Assembly (NCBI GenBank): GCA_014529385.2
Contig: CM043946.1
Location: 35,924,558 to 35,988,557, forward strand
DNA: 64,000 bases
Direction of reading: 5' to 3'
From: Adiantum capillus-veneris
Lineage: Eukaryota > Streptophyta > Polypodiopsida > Polypodiales > Pteridaceae
The position numbers were made by a program, and so were the translations under genes. The notes under the pieces were generated by a model. It had not been told where the DNA came from. It ran no database searches and saw only the letters and a program-made list of their open reading frames with translations. Numbering within the stretch: position 1 is the first letter of the stretch; every line of letters begins with the position of its first letter. Positions 23,018 through 33,048 of the stretch are shown piece after piece.

Positions 23018-23298
23018 GTTCTTGTCGCCTTCTCAGAGAATCCCAAGTCTTGTGTCGACTTCTTGCAGAGAGAAAAAAAATTCCCAACTCTGCAAGCTTT
23101 TCTTCCATGGCTTAGGGTTCCGCTTGCTTACTTCTCTCTTGGCTTGCCATGGCTTCTTCCCATAGTCGTCCTCCTTTACAGAAAAAGAGAGGAGACCATG
23201 CTCTGATACCACCGTCACAAACGGGAGCGCATAGCAATATAAAATACATTTGGATAAATAGGATCACTTATTACTGAAGCCAGTGGATATAGAGAGAA

Positions 23299-23341
<43 letters not shown>

Positions 23342-23925
23342 CGACACAGTATTTGGATCTACTTCCCAAACTCGGGTCGCAACCCTTGGGCTGATCTGGC
23401 TCTAGTTCCTCAGAGAGCTTTTCTCCTGCAGAGGCTTATGCCTTCTTCTGCTCCTACTCCCTCACGAAGAGGAAGTACACGTGCAATCAAATACTCAGAG
23501 ATCATAACATGAAAATCGTTACCTTCAAAGTCTCGACGCTCGAAACGCAAATGGGTTCTCAAAAGGCAATTCCCCAGAAGAGATCTCTACATAGAAAATC
23601 CTCTCTTCCAATCCTACACACAAAAGTGGTGTGTTCTCGGGTTCCTTCTCGTAAATCAGCCTCGTCTACGGGTTGGCTAATAGGTAATGGCTATCCTTTT
23701 TTAATCTATCAAAACACGGTTGAGCGTGCTCGCTACTGCTAACGCCTCCCCCCCCCCCCCCCCCGGCCTGTGCCTGTGCCTGTCCTCGCGCGCGGCAGCC
23801 CTACCCGCCCGTCCTCCCTGCTGCACGCTGCTTTACCCGGACGCTACCCCCTCTCGCGCCGCCCCACCACCCCCCCCGTTGCCGCCCGCCCGCTGCCTCT
23901 TGAGTTTCCGCCCCCTTGCCCGCCT

Positions 23926-23960
<35 letters not shown>

Positions 23961-24085
23961 TCTTCCTCTTTCCCGAAGTTGCCCTGCAATTGGTTCTGGC
24001 AGCATTGTTTATTTAGACAGTGCTCAGTGCGCTCGGTTGCAGAGTCTCTTCTCCGTCCGCTTCTTGGCGACAGCAGTAGACACAG

Positions 24086-25987
24086 ATGGAGGCTCCAGCT
24101 CCGCCACAGAGGGACTCGTCCGAAGCCCCCTCGCCCGACCCGCTGAGCCCACCATTCAACTTGCTCTTTCACCGACAGAGCAAACGAGCCTAGCCGCAGA
24201 GGTAGAGCGCTTGCAGGCGACAAATGTCATATGCAAGATTCTCAGCACCCGACCTAGCAGAGGAGAGCTGTGTGACCTTCTCCAAGCCCGCCTTCTCGCA
24301 GAGGTGGGCAAGATCTTGGACGTACAGATACTCGTACGAGGTTACTATCAGATCGAGTTTGAGACCTCCGAGATGGCGTCCAAGGTCATCGCTATGAGTC
24401 CATTGACCATCCGAGCAGCACGAACCCACTTTCGATAGTGGAGACATGGTTTCGACCCTACTTCGGAAGTTCTAGTAGAGAAGGCAGACATCCCCTTCTC
24501 CGTCTGCTTTCCGGGTTAGAGGAGGGAGTACTTACCACTTTTGTCCAGGATAGGCTCAGCCATTGGGACTGTCCTGGAGACACCTCGCACGGCAGCCTCA
24601 ATAGCTGCCAAGGCGGCTGGCATTCCCTCAGTTCGCGTTTTGGTCAGAGACACTCACAAGCTCCCGAAGGTCATTCTTCTGCCTCGGGTGAGTGGGGGTT
24701 GGTTTAGACAGAGTGTGGAGTATTCGGGCCTCCCGAACCAGTGCTTCATTTGTCGACAGATGGGCCATCTTGCAAAGGCCTATCCACGGAGAAGGCCTCG
24801 ACCTACACCACAGACTCAGTGCCAGCCTGCAAGGGCTGGCCAGCAGCCACAGACAGAGACAACGCACACATGCAGAGCCACCCTCTGAGCCTGGGGCTCC
24901 AGCGGAGGAGGGATGGCAGCAGGTCCATGGTCGTCGACGACAGGGGCCACAGCGACGGCCTGGCACTCAGAGTGGTCCTCAGGCGCCTACTCAATAGCAG
25001 TGGGTTCCCATGGGGAACCGTATTTGGTCCTCGAGCAGGATGAGGTCCCTGCTCCAACCCCCACCCCAGCTTCACCCTCGACATCCCCTCCCCCCCCACA
25101 AGAGTTCCCCCCCTCCTCATCATCCTCCCCTCCGCCTCCTGCTCCCGCCGCTTCTTCCCCCCGCCCCTCTACCTCTGCCGTTCCCCCCCCGCCCCTCTTC
25201 TCCACCGCTCCCCCCCTGCTCCTTCCCCCCCTCCCGCTTCAGTTCCACAGTCGACCCAGGGGGCAGGGCCTTCTCCGGCTGCTAGGAGATCTCTTGGCAA
25301 CGCCTTTGCCACGAGTCGCTTGGCGAGAGAGGGACAGCCTTTCTTGCGGCCCCCTCTACAGGCACAGACGTCTCCCCTTGCAGCTATCCCTCGTGGTCTG
25401 ACGAGCATCGACATCCGGCATCGATGGGACTTCTTCAACTACGACTTTACTCGTTTTCTCGGCGAACCCTCAGCAGACCATGAGGCAGCCTGCTTCAGGG
25501 TCCATATTCTGTTCCTTGCAGCTAGGGGGACAGAGGCCTTAGACTCGGCAGTTGGCTTCTCCTTTCCCCTTTGCGGCAGGGACCGGACTGAGTGGACTCT
25601 CGACTCAGTGTTGGATGGTTGCACACACAGGTCCTAGAGTTCTCTCACCACATGGGAGAACTAGGAGTTACAGACATGCTTCAGACTTTGTGTCCATTGG
25701 CCAAGTTTGCGATGACACCTCCAGATACAGCAGGATGTAGACACATTGTGGTTTACTTCTTTGCCGATACACAGTGCTTGCCATGCTATGTACACATTCA
25801 TGAGGACTCTTGGACAGGGGAGGTTGCTTTACGTACGGCTCGCTCTGCTTGGGCTTGGGCCGGGCACTCGTTGCAGTCACGCCTATCTAGAGGGCGTTCA
25901 GATGCGGATTACTCTCCATCCAAGCCAGCCTCGAAGATAGCCCGTCTAGCTGCTGCGGCAGCATCTGTTCTCTCTCGCTCCCCATGA
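24086..25987 (+). pseudogene. LINE ORF1 (nucleic-acid chaperone-like)
   Basis: From ATG 24086 the protein can be followed only with frame changes (near 24130, 24440, 24900 and 25630). An N-terminal domain resembling DUF4283 of plant LINE ORF1 proteins carries GYYQIEFETSEMASKVIA (near 24340). It ends in a knuckle CFICRQMGHLAKAY near 24742, where the last Cys of CCHC is Tyr (codon 24781-24783). A Pro/Ser-rich linker follows (about 25050-25250). A further conserved-looking region (RHRWDFFNYDFTRFL, then VVYFFADTQCLPCYVHIHED) precedes the stop. The stop TGA overlaps the ORF2 ATG as ATGA at 25984-25987. The protein would bind LINE RNA. This copy is disabled. Confidence 0.7.
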
Positions 25988-28780
25988 GGATCGTCTTATG
26001 GAACGTGCAAAGACTAGGTGGGCCCCAATTTCAGCATCAGCGGGGCCGACTGCGTCAGAAGCTTCAGCGCTGCCTTGTGGGAGGAGAGATTGATCTCCTG
26101 ATGCTTCAGGAGCACCATCTGTGTGAGAGCTGCATTAGACGTTGTGGTCAGCTCTGGCGTGGACTATATGATACTTTTTGGTCGGCTGCTTTTGGACCTG
26201 GAGGCATCCAGGGTGGGGTATGTATGACTATTGCGGACTCTTTGCAGCAGGCCATTGTGGACAGAGGGATTATTGTGCCAGGCAGGGTTCAGTGGATTAC
26301 TATGCAAGTTCAGGGTTGCCTAGTGGGCTTCCTGAACATCTATGCGCCCAATGTGGCGAGTGCTCGAGCAGAGTTTTGGTCACAGATAGTTGAGTCTCTG
26401 CCGCAGGCAGAACACTGGTGCATAGGAGGGGACTTCAACATGTTGGAGGACCCTTCTGACAGGATTGGTGGTAGCCATGCTACTGTGCATGGAGTTGAGC
26501 TGGCAGCTTGGGAGAGGTTTTGTATGACTCTTGAGGGTCTCGGATGTTTGGCAGCACTCTAGTTTTGTGAGGCCCCCAGACAGCCTTGCCTTCTCTCGTT
26601 CGGACCGCAGAGTGGGAGGAGTGAATCTATTGCGGATAGATCGCTTCTACACTAGTGACCATTTCAGTGACTTGGGAGGGATAGTTGGCATTCTGGCAGG
26701 GACTTCCTTCTCGGACCATGCACCAGTGATCCTCACAGTGGCAGACAGGCAGAGAAGAGGGAGCACGATGCTTTGCATCCCAGAGGGTTTTGTTGGACTC
26801 TGCACTCAGAGAGCGAGTAGAGGCTCTCTGGACAGAGAGCTTGGACAAGCAAGACTCTCCTGCTGACAGAGTGGCCTCAGGATTAGCTCAGATTAGCCAT
26901 TTCTTTCTCTAGGAGTCTCTGGCTCGCCGGGCTGCAGTGAGAGAGGAGGAGCAGTGTCTCAGACGGGGCATTGCTTCGTTACAGAGGATGCAAGAGCAGC
27001 ATCCAGACAGTCCTTGGTTGGAGGAGGAGCTACAGCAGGCTCAACAGGAGCTTGTTAGCACAGAGGAGAGGCGACGATGAGTTTGCTTTCCACCGACAGG
27101 CATCTCAGTGGACCCAGGTGGGCGACAAAGTGACTGGTGCTTTCTTTGAGGCAGTGGGACCTCGGTATTCGCATGCCAAGGTCAGTCAGTTGCGAAGGCC
27201 CGACGCGTCAGTTGCTTCTGAGCCCGAGGATATGCGTGCAGTTGCTACTGACTTTTACCGTGAGTTACTGTCTGCTGCAGAGCCCCAGCCAAAGCGTCAA
27301 GATGCATGCACGGAGCAGGTTTGGGCACAGATGCCTTGTCTTGTGACTGAGGAGATGCGTCAGAGGCTTGAGCTGCTACTTCAGCTTGAGGAGCTGCACA
27401 CGGCTCTTAGGGCCCTCCCCCGTGGTAGCTCTAGGTGAGGATGGGCTGACTCCCAGTTTTTTCTTGGAGTACTGGGACCTGCTTGGCCCAGATCTCTCTA
27501 GTGCTTTTCAGTACATTTTGCACACAGGAGTGATGCCTGACAGCATGAGTGAGGGCTTGATCTACCTCATTCCCAAGGAGGGTGGCTCCTTGGATGAGAT
27601 TCGACAGTGGGGCCCCATCACCATCCTCAACTCAGCCTACAAAATTCTTGCCAAGGCTCTGAGTTTGAGGATCTAGCCACTTCTATAGAGCCTTATACAT
27701 GGGACTCAGACAGGTTTTGTCAAGGAACGCAGTATCCTTGACAACATCTTTACTTTTTGGGAGGCTTCTGCCCTAGCACGACTCCATGGTGAGGACCTAG
27801 TGATTCTTCTTCTCGATTTTGAGAAGGCATACGAAAGAGTTGACTGGGACTTTCTAGAGGGCACTCTACGCAGGATGGGCTTCTCAGATGCTTTGATCAG
27901 AGGGGTGTCAGCTTTGTACAGACAGGCTCACAATCAGGTACTTTTGGCAGGAGGTAGAGGTGATCGCTTCATGCTCACACATTCGGTCAGACAGGGATGT
28001 CCTCTTGCCCCCTTTCTCTTTCTGTGCTATGCGGAGGCGATGAGCAGGTTTTTGGTGCCGCAGCAGGTTGGTCTACGGGGCTTAGCACTCCCTATTCGGG
28101 GAGATGAGCTACTGGACGCTGAGTTTGCCGACGACTCAGCCTTGTACTTAGATGGCCAGGAGACCAACCTTTACAAGTGTGAGCAGGCTCTGGAGACCTT
28201 GTTGTGCATCGGGTGCACTGATCAACTGGAGAAAGACAGTAGCTTTCTCGGTTGGTAGTGCTCATGTGCTCGATTGGATGCCAGGAGAGGGTTTTAGGTG
28301 GATACCCCCAGGGACTGCAGTTCGGTACTTGGGCTATCAGGTTGGTTTAAACTTGTCTCCCGAGCAGCAGATTGCTCCCCTCCTCCTGTCTATCAGGAGG
28401 AAGTTGTTACATTGGAGCTCAGCACTACTTTCTTTGGCTGGCAGAGTAGTAGTGGCCAACCAGGTGTTGTTGGCGGCTATGTGGTAAATCACTTCTTGCT
28501 GGATCTTCTCGAGTTCTTGTATCAGCCAGGTAGACAGGCTGATCAGGAACTTCCTTTGGTCAGGACGTGACACTCAGATAGCCCGAGCCAAAGTGGCTTG
28601 GCAGGTCATCACTCTTCCTTGTTCACAGGGAGGGCTTGGGATCATTGACCCAGCACAGCAGAGCAGAGCCCTTCTTGGGAAGTTCATCGTCAGAGGACTT
28701 CTTCCAGGTGAGGAGCCCTGGAAGGAGTTCTTGCTACAACGGCTTCGTGCTAGGGTGCCTCAGGCAGGAGGCCCCTAGCG
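25984..28780 (+). pseudogene. LINE ORF2 (endonuclease-reverse transcriptase)
   Basis: ATG 25984 starts an AP-type endonuclease: LWNVQRLGG, LLMLQEHH with the metal-binding Glu, then GGDFNML near 26440. After a frame change near 26555, the frame reads SFSDHAPVI near 26715. RT motifs follow: IPKEGGSLDEIRQWGPITIL (about 27570-27635), LLDFEKAYERVDWDFL (27806), SVRQGCPLAPFLF (27985) and AEFADDSALYLDG (28120) with the catalytic Asp pair. A C-terminal LINE region (TAVRYLGYQVG, then GGLGIIDPAQQSRALL) runs to about 28780. Stops and frame changes at about 26560, 26870, 27435, 27675 and 28255 abolish it. A C-terminal RNase H is not seen. Confidence 0.85.
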
Positions 28781-29207
28781 ACCTTCGACTAGATGGATCT
28801 TCACAGAGATGCGCAGAGTTGGTTTGAGCAGGAGACTGGAGGACTGCTTCGCTGCGAGTTTGCTTCAATCTTGGGAGCTCTTGCGGCGAGGCTTGGAGCA
28901 GAGACAGCCTACTTGCACGGAGGAGCGCCTACGGCAGCCCCTTGTTTGAACCCCATGGTTAGCACTCAGAGAGGCCACTTGGTTGGTAGTCGGCCTCATG
29001 TTTCCTGGGGTCCCATGGCAGCGGGTCTAGGCGCTCTTTAGGTGACTGGTTAGAGTTCACAGGCTTGTCAGAGGAGGTGCAGGGTTTCCAGCTACGGGCA
29101 TGAGAGGGGTGCAGAGCATGTGCCAGGACATCTCAGAGGCAGTTCCAGCTGAGTGGCTCACGCCTCTCGAGCCAGTAGCACCCCGGTGGATGGGAGCCTT
29201 CACATGA

Positions 29208-30611
29208 CTCACGTCTCAGATTCAGGCTTCACCAATTGAGCCTTCCTCGGTGGAGGAAGCACTCCACCATGATTGCTGGAAGCGTGCCATGCAGATAGAG
29301 ATGGACGCTCTCAAGTGGAATAAAACCTGGACTTTGGTTCCAGGCCCAACAAGCGGAAGGTGGTTTCTATGAAATGGATTTTCAAGACAAAGTACAAGGC
29401 CAACGGTTCCCTCGACAAACACAAGGCGAGACTTGTTGCTTGGGACCTTTGCTCCCACCGCTCGCATGACTATCATACGCATAGTGTTTGCACTCACAAC
29501 CAACTTTGGTTGTCCTATCTTCCATATAGATGTCAAAAGTGCTTTTCTGAACGAAGATTTGGATAAAGAAGTTTATGTGGAGCAACCTCCTAGGTTTCGT
29601 ATACCAGGCAAGGAGGATTGGGTCTATCGGTTGTGGAAAGCATTGTATGGACTGAAGCAGGCTGGACGACAATGGTACCTCACACTGGACCAGTTTCTCG
29701 TAAAGTTGGGGTTACGACGTACCTCATCAGATTCCAACTGCTATGTTGTCTCTGGTGGCTCTTTGGTTGCGATAGTGATTGTCTATGTGGACGATCTCAT
29801 TTTCACACGCTCATGGACCAGCAGGATCAAGTCAATCATGAAAGCTACGGAGACACATTTCGAGATGACTGATCTTGGATTCTAGTTTCTTGGATTCAAG
29901 ATTTTTCAGACACCAGACGGCATCTTCTTTTCTCAGTGGAAGTATGTGAAGGCTATCCTAGAGAGATTCCAGATGGCAGGCTACAGACCGATCGGCACTC
30001 CTCTTGAGCCTGGGAGAACATATCGCTTCACGAACCTTCCCCACAGATTGACTTCAGTTTCTGTCTTCAGTTCCTTGAACACCCGACCTCGTCAACGACA
30101 ATGGCAGTGTGCCCAACGTACTTTGCGGTACATCAGCGGCACCTTGGACCATGGTGTGTTCTATGGTCGCTCCAAGGGTTGCACCTTACTTGGTTGGTGC
30201 GATTCAGATTGGGCAGGAAATCCAGATACTCGGCGCTCTACTGCAGGAGTAGTTTTCACACTCGGCTCGGGACCCATTTCATGGAGCAGTAAGCGGCAAC
30301 CCACCGTTGCGCTATCTTCCACAGAGGCGGAGTATAGTGCAGCTTGCTATGCTGCTTGTGAGGCCATATGGCTACGAAGATTACTCGGAGAGTTGTGTTT
30401 TCCCCGAACTGCTACGACTCGTCTTTTGTGCGACAATCAGAGTTGCATTGCTATTGCCAAGAACCCTATCTTTCACGCTCAGACAAAGCACATTGAGGTG
30501 CAGTACCACTATGTTCGGGAGCGGGTTTTGGCTGGAGATCTTCATTTGGAGTATGTCTCTACAGCGGACAATGCAACAGACATCTTCACGAAGGCTGTAC
30601 CTCGGTGCTGA
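29208..30611 (+). pseudogene. Copia reverse transcriptase / RNase H
   Basis: The frame enters at SSVEEALHHDCWKRAMQIEM, the usual start of Copia RT. A frameshift near 29355 precedes MKWIFKTKYKANGSLDKHKA. Catalytic parts follow: FHIDVKSAFLNEDL near 29527 and VIVYVDDLIF near 29775. An in-frame TAG lies at 29883-29885. A deletion of roughly 30 residues removes the usual segment before RTLRYISGTLDHGVFYG (about 30120). RNase H has WCDSDWAGNPDTRRSTAG, LSSTEAEY and CDNQS, so its acidic residues are kept. It ends DIFTKAVPRC at 30611, eight bases before the LTR. It cannot make an active enzyme as it stands. Confidence 0.88.
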
Positions 30612-30618
30612 GAGGGGG
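30611..30618 (+). other. Copia polypurine tract
   Basis: AGAGGGGG directly precedes TGTTAGAG of the 3' LTR. Confidence 0.75.
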
Positions 30619-30776
30619 TGTTAGAGTTACACTATCGTTGCTTCGCCATTTTGTATGGCTAGTGATTGTCCCGGGTTGGCCACCCATCGCACATCATGTA
30701 GATTGCATGGGCGGACACTTTAGCACGTGTCGGCCGGTCATTTTCTGAGCCTGGCTGGATGCACACATTTTTAACC
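30619..30776 (+). repeat. Copia 3' LTR, truncated
   Basis: It matches 2962-3115 (TGTTAGAGTTACAC to GCACACATTTTTA) and then stops, losing the TATA box and the right ~200 bp. What follows is the flank of the methyltransferase gene, so the right border of the TE nest is here. Confidence 0.8.
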
Positions 30777-31032
30777 AAAGTGTCTTACAAAAAAGTATGA
30801 CAGATGTCACACGTCCATCATGAATTGATAGCCCAAACAGAAATTTTCTAGAGCCTGAATGCTTGTTGAGAATTGTGATGGTCGCATTGACATCAAAATG
30901 TTTGCTAGAAGCTAACCAAGTGTACTCTTGTCAGAAAGGCGAAACTGCTTAAAAAAATATTTCAAACAATGAGCAGCACCTATCAAGACTAACTATAAGC
31001 TTTAGTAAGAGAGTTAGCTGCAGCAAACTCAC

Positions 31033-31095
31033 CTGTCAAATATAAGCTTGTTGTCAACACATTGCACAAAATTGTTATATCTTACTGGAACAGCT
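31033..31095 (-). CDS. predicted exon 2 of the methyltransferase gene
   Basis: The 63-nt segment between TGTGCAG and a second consensus donor (GTGAGT, 31032-31027) is open as AVPVRYNNFVQCVDNKLIFD when entered with two leftover bases. The exon 1 frame ends with none, after a TGA at 31174-31176. The alternative exon 1 frame over its last ~20 nt fits the exon 2 phase. A one-base insertion near 31175-31185, a sequencing error, or a real short C-terminus would each explain this. Downstream, an acceptor after TTTTTTTAAGCAG near 30937 leads to about 13 codons and a stop (SFAFLTRVHLVSF), a possible terminal exon. Confidence 0.5.
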
Positions 31096-31164
31096 CTGCA
31101 CAGACAAGAGCACAGATATTAACCTTTTGTTGCGACAATAAAAAGTAAACCTACATCTACTTAC
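31096..31164 (-). other. predicted 69-nt intron of the methyltransferase gene
   Basis: On the minus strand GTAAGT (31164-31159) is a consensus donor and TCTTGTCTGTGCAG (ending at 31096) a good acceptor with a pyrimidine tract. The length is typical of short plant introns. No transcript is available to confirm it. Confidence 0.6.
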
Positions 31165-31173
31165 CCAAGACAA

Positions 31174-32832
31174 TCATGTGACAGAGTTTGCCAATGGGAT
31201 GTCAAGGGTTTTGCACAGAGCAAGGGCATTTGTTCGCTGCAAATCCAGGGTTTTCATCTTCCTTCTCAAGATACTTACTATGCTCCTCTGACGCGAGCTG
31301 TCTGTAAATGATAGTCTCTCACCCAAATCTTCGGCCACAGCTACTGCTTGTAAAATGCACTCACTTTGATCCTTCGCCACAGCCGCATTCCCTTGATTTA
31401 AAGCTTCTAGGAACGAAGGAGGATAAGTCCCGGAAAACTTTACGGTAGCCGAAAAACCATCTCTTGCAGCATCATACCAAGCTAAGCTGATGCTCATGAG
31501 CTTGTCCTTCAAAATTTTCGGTAGAAATCGGAATCCGTGTGCTACTAAAAACCGCTCCGAATTGCATACACGTGAAGTTCTCAGCCTAACTATCTCCACT
31601 GTGGTATACAGAGAAGCAAGAATGTAGAGTAATGCCTTCATTACTTCAGTAAAACAATCAAACACCTTCAACACAAGTGCTCCACCACGGCATTGAAGCT
31701 GCACTGCTAGTATGATCTCACAAAAGAAGAGATGAGCATGACTTTGCTCCTGCGAAGAGAAATCATCTGAAATGTCAAAAGCTCCATCTCCAGTGATTAA
31801 GTGCATCTTCTCCCCACCTGTCTTTTTGAGGACAAACTGTACAAATGAAGAAATATTATCAGGGTTTGTCACGTCACCTGACTCGTCAGCACCATAGTGA
31901 ACATGACCTTCATCAGATTTTCTCATAAACTCTTGAATTTTAAATGTTTGCATCTGCAAAGCATCATTCTCGCTGCCAGGTGAGGATAATGATATGGCGA
32001 ACCACGAATCACTAGGCTCCTTTTCCCCAGAACTAGAATCCACCGTGGAGAATGAAATCTCTGTTCTTATACTCTCCTCATGTTTAGCATCCTGGGATCT
32101 AAATCTGCGTACTGCTTGGATGAATCCCCCAGGTCCTTCACACATGTGAGCAGACAAAAGCTTTGACTTTGCTGCAACAGGAGGGACAAGACCAGGAAAC
32201 ATCTGCATAAGCTCCCACATCTTAAAAAAAGCCCTATTTAACACTCGGACAGCAACACTTGGTAAGACTTCATAAGGATTGACCAGTTGAGCAGCTAAAG
32301 TCCAGACATCTAAACCATACTTTAACCTAGTGGCCATGATTTTCAGCTTGCACTCCATCAATTTCCGCTTATGACATGAGATTTCATGTTCACTTTGGAG
32401 CCCATGCGCATCCGCATGCACATGCAGCTGTTTGTTTCCCGACCCATGCTGGATTGCTTGTGAATTCAGACTTGCTGAAGCAGCTTGGGAGAACAAGGAG
32501 AGTTGCAAAAAGTCCTCCAGAGCTGTGGCAGCGTCCAAAACCTCACATGGAAGCTGATAGCAAACAGGCGTACATGAAGGACCAAGGCAAAACTTCTCAT
32601 ACTCGGAGAGATTAACCAAGGATTTGGTAACCCTGCGTGGTCTCTTTCTCTGATGCTGCCTACAATCCTCATACATCTCATCCCGTGCTCGGTCTGCTTC
32701 ACAATTTTCCAACTCACGGCAGCCTTGTTGGCAGTAGCCACCATCATGAGCCAGGAGGTCTTTTTGAACTACATGGCCGCTGGACTTCAAGGGCTTGAGG
32801 TCTGCGCCATCTCGACATCGCTTGTTTCCCAT
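31174..32832 (-). CDS. FtsJ-fold RNA 2'-O-methyltransferase, cap-methyltransferase-like (exon 1)
   Basis: This 552-residue open frame is the one convincing cellular gene. The FtsJ/RrmJ fold is read from NRAFFKMWEL (199-208, Lys204), SAM-binding CEGPGGF (231-237) and GDGAFDISDD (348-357, Asp349). GGALVLKVFD (383-392, Lys389) and TSRVCNSERF (419-428, Glu426) complete the K-D-K-E catalytic set of mRNA cap 2'-O-methyltransferases. A long insert (about 241-340) between the SAM motif and GDG fits the CMTR2/adrift branch better than TRM7-like enzymes. An RKRPRR cluster (62-67) may be a nuclear signal. An in-frame TGA lies 12 nt before the ATG, supporting this start. The frame stops 9 nt before a GTAAGT donor, and a likely next exon continues in another frame, so it may be frameshifted. 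SAM-dependent cap methylation in the nucleus or cytosol is inferred. Confidence 0.85.
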   Translation of the reverse strand: MGNKRCRDGADLKPLKSSGHVVQKDLLAHDGGYCQQGCRELENCEADRARDEMYEDCRQHQRKRPRRVTKSLVNLSEYEKFCLGPSCTPVCYQLPCEVLDAATALEDFLQLSLFSQAASASLNSQAIQHGSGNKQLHVHADAHGLQSEHEISCHKRKLMECKLKIMATRLKYGLDVWTLAAQLVNPYEVLPSVAVRVLNRAFFKMWELMQMFPGLVPPVAAKSKLLSAHMCEGPGGFIQAVRRFRSQDAKHEESIRTEISFSTVDSSSGEKEPSDSWFAISLSSPGSENDALQMQTFKIQEFMRKSDEGHVHYGADESGDVTNPDNISSFVQFVLKKTGGEKMHLITGDGAFDISDDFSSQEQSHAHLFFCEIILAVQLQCRGGALVLKVFDCFTEVMKALLYILASLYTTVEIVRLRTSRVCNSERFLVAHGFRFLPKILKDKLMSISLAWYDAARDGFSATVKFSGTYPPSFLEALNQGNAAVAKDQSECILQAVAVAEDLGERLSFTDSSRQRSIVSILRRKMKTLDLQRTNALALCKTLDIPLANSVT

Positions 32833-32971
32833 GATGGACGTGATTCACTGACTCACGTGAATGTAAGGCGGATCGTGTGCACACCACGTCACCACGAGTT
32901 TTTCAATCTAATTAACAACCGCGAGGTGCTTTACAGCGCCCAGACTGTGTCCGTAGCAGAGCGACTCCAAG

Positions 32972-32980
32972 TCTATATAG
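32972..32980 (-). promoter_or_regulatory. TATA-like box upstream of the methyltransferase
   Basis: The minus strand reads CTATATAGAC about 140 bp before the ATG, giving a plausible ~110-nt 5' leader. A CACGTC/GACGTG-type motif (plus-strand ACCACGTCACC) lies near 32885. No experimental support. Confidence 0.45.
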
Positions 32981-33048
32981 TATAGTATATGGTAGCAAGC
33001 AATAGTAGCAGAGGGACTCTGAGTCTCTAGTAGACAACAAAGAAGAAC

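Larger units (their letters stand above)
12523..23670 (-). mobile_element. G3: tandem LTR-internal-LTR-internal-LTR array
   Basis: Three LTR starts (12523, 17325 and 23213; consensus TGTCACAAACGGGAGCGCAT) bound two internal copies of nearly the same sequence, about 4.8 kb per unit without the solo LTR in unit 2. At the two right copies the preceding plus-strand GCTCTGATACCA (17312-17323, 23200-23211) is a minus-strand iMet primer site, so the array reads right to left. Only gag remnants are visible; no protease, RT or integrase. The third copy has an internal deletion (about 390 bp) and ends near 23670. Such arrays arise by unequal recombination between LTRs. The LTR 3' boundary is not resolved. 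Confidence 0.82.
23741..29205 (+). mobile_element. LINE (non-LTR retrotransposon), degenerate, 3' end lost
   Basis: Poly-C tracts (23748-23764 and 23929-23959) lie in the leader. An ORF1 with a CCHC-like knuckle follows, then an ORF2 with AP endonuclease and RT. No poly-A tail is present; LINE-like sequence runs into Copia RT near 29200. The left edge joins the truncated G3 copy at 23670-23740 without a clear target duplication. Frames break many times. The plant L1-type affiliation is inferred from the ORF1 layout and RT motifs. Confidence 0.8.
2962..30776 (+). mobile_element. Copia (Ty1) LTR retrotransposon, host of nested insertions
   Basis: The element is split into a 5' LTR (2962-3324), leader (3325-3904 and 11902-12076), gag start (12077-12522), RT/RNase H (29208-30611) and truncated 3' LTR (30619-30776). 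The two LTR pieces align from TGTTAGAGTTACAC for about 155 bp. All pieces are plus strand and in Copia order. Protease and integrase are absent. G1 (3905-11901), the G3 array (12523-23670) and a LINE lie inside it. Assigning all pieces to one insertion is an inference from order, strand and LTR match. Confidence 0.75.

Noticed and set aside
23770-24447. Proline-rich 222-residue plus-strand and Gly-rich minus-strand frames
   Set aside because: They arise from poly-C tracts in the LINE leader; only the part after 24086 overlaps real ORF1 sequence.
24987-25438. Gly/Glu-rich minus-strand and Pro-rich plus-strand frames
   Set aside because: Low-complexity linker of LINE ORF1 read in other frames.
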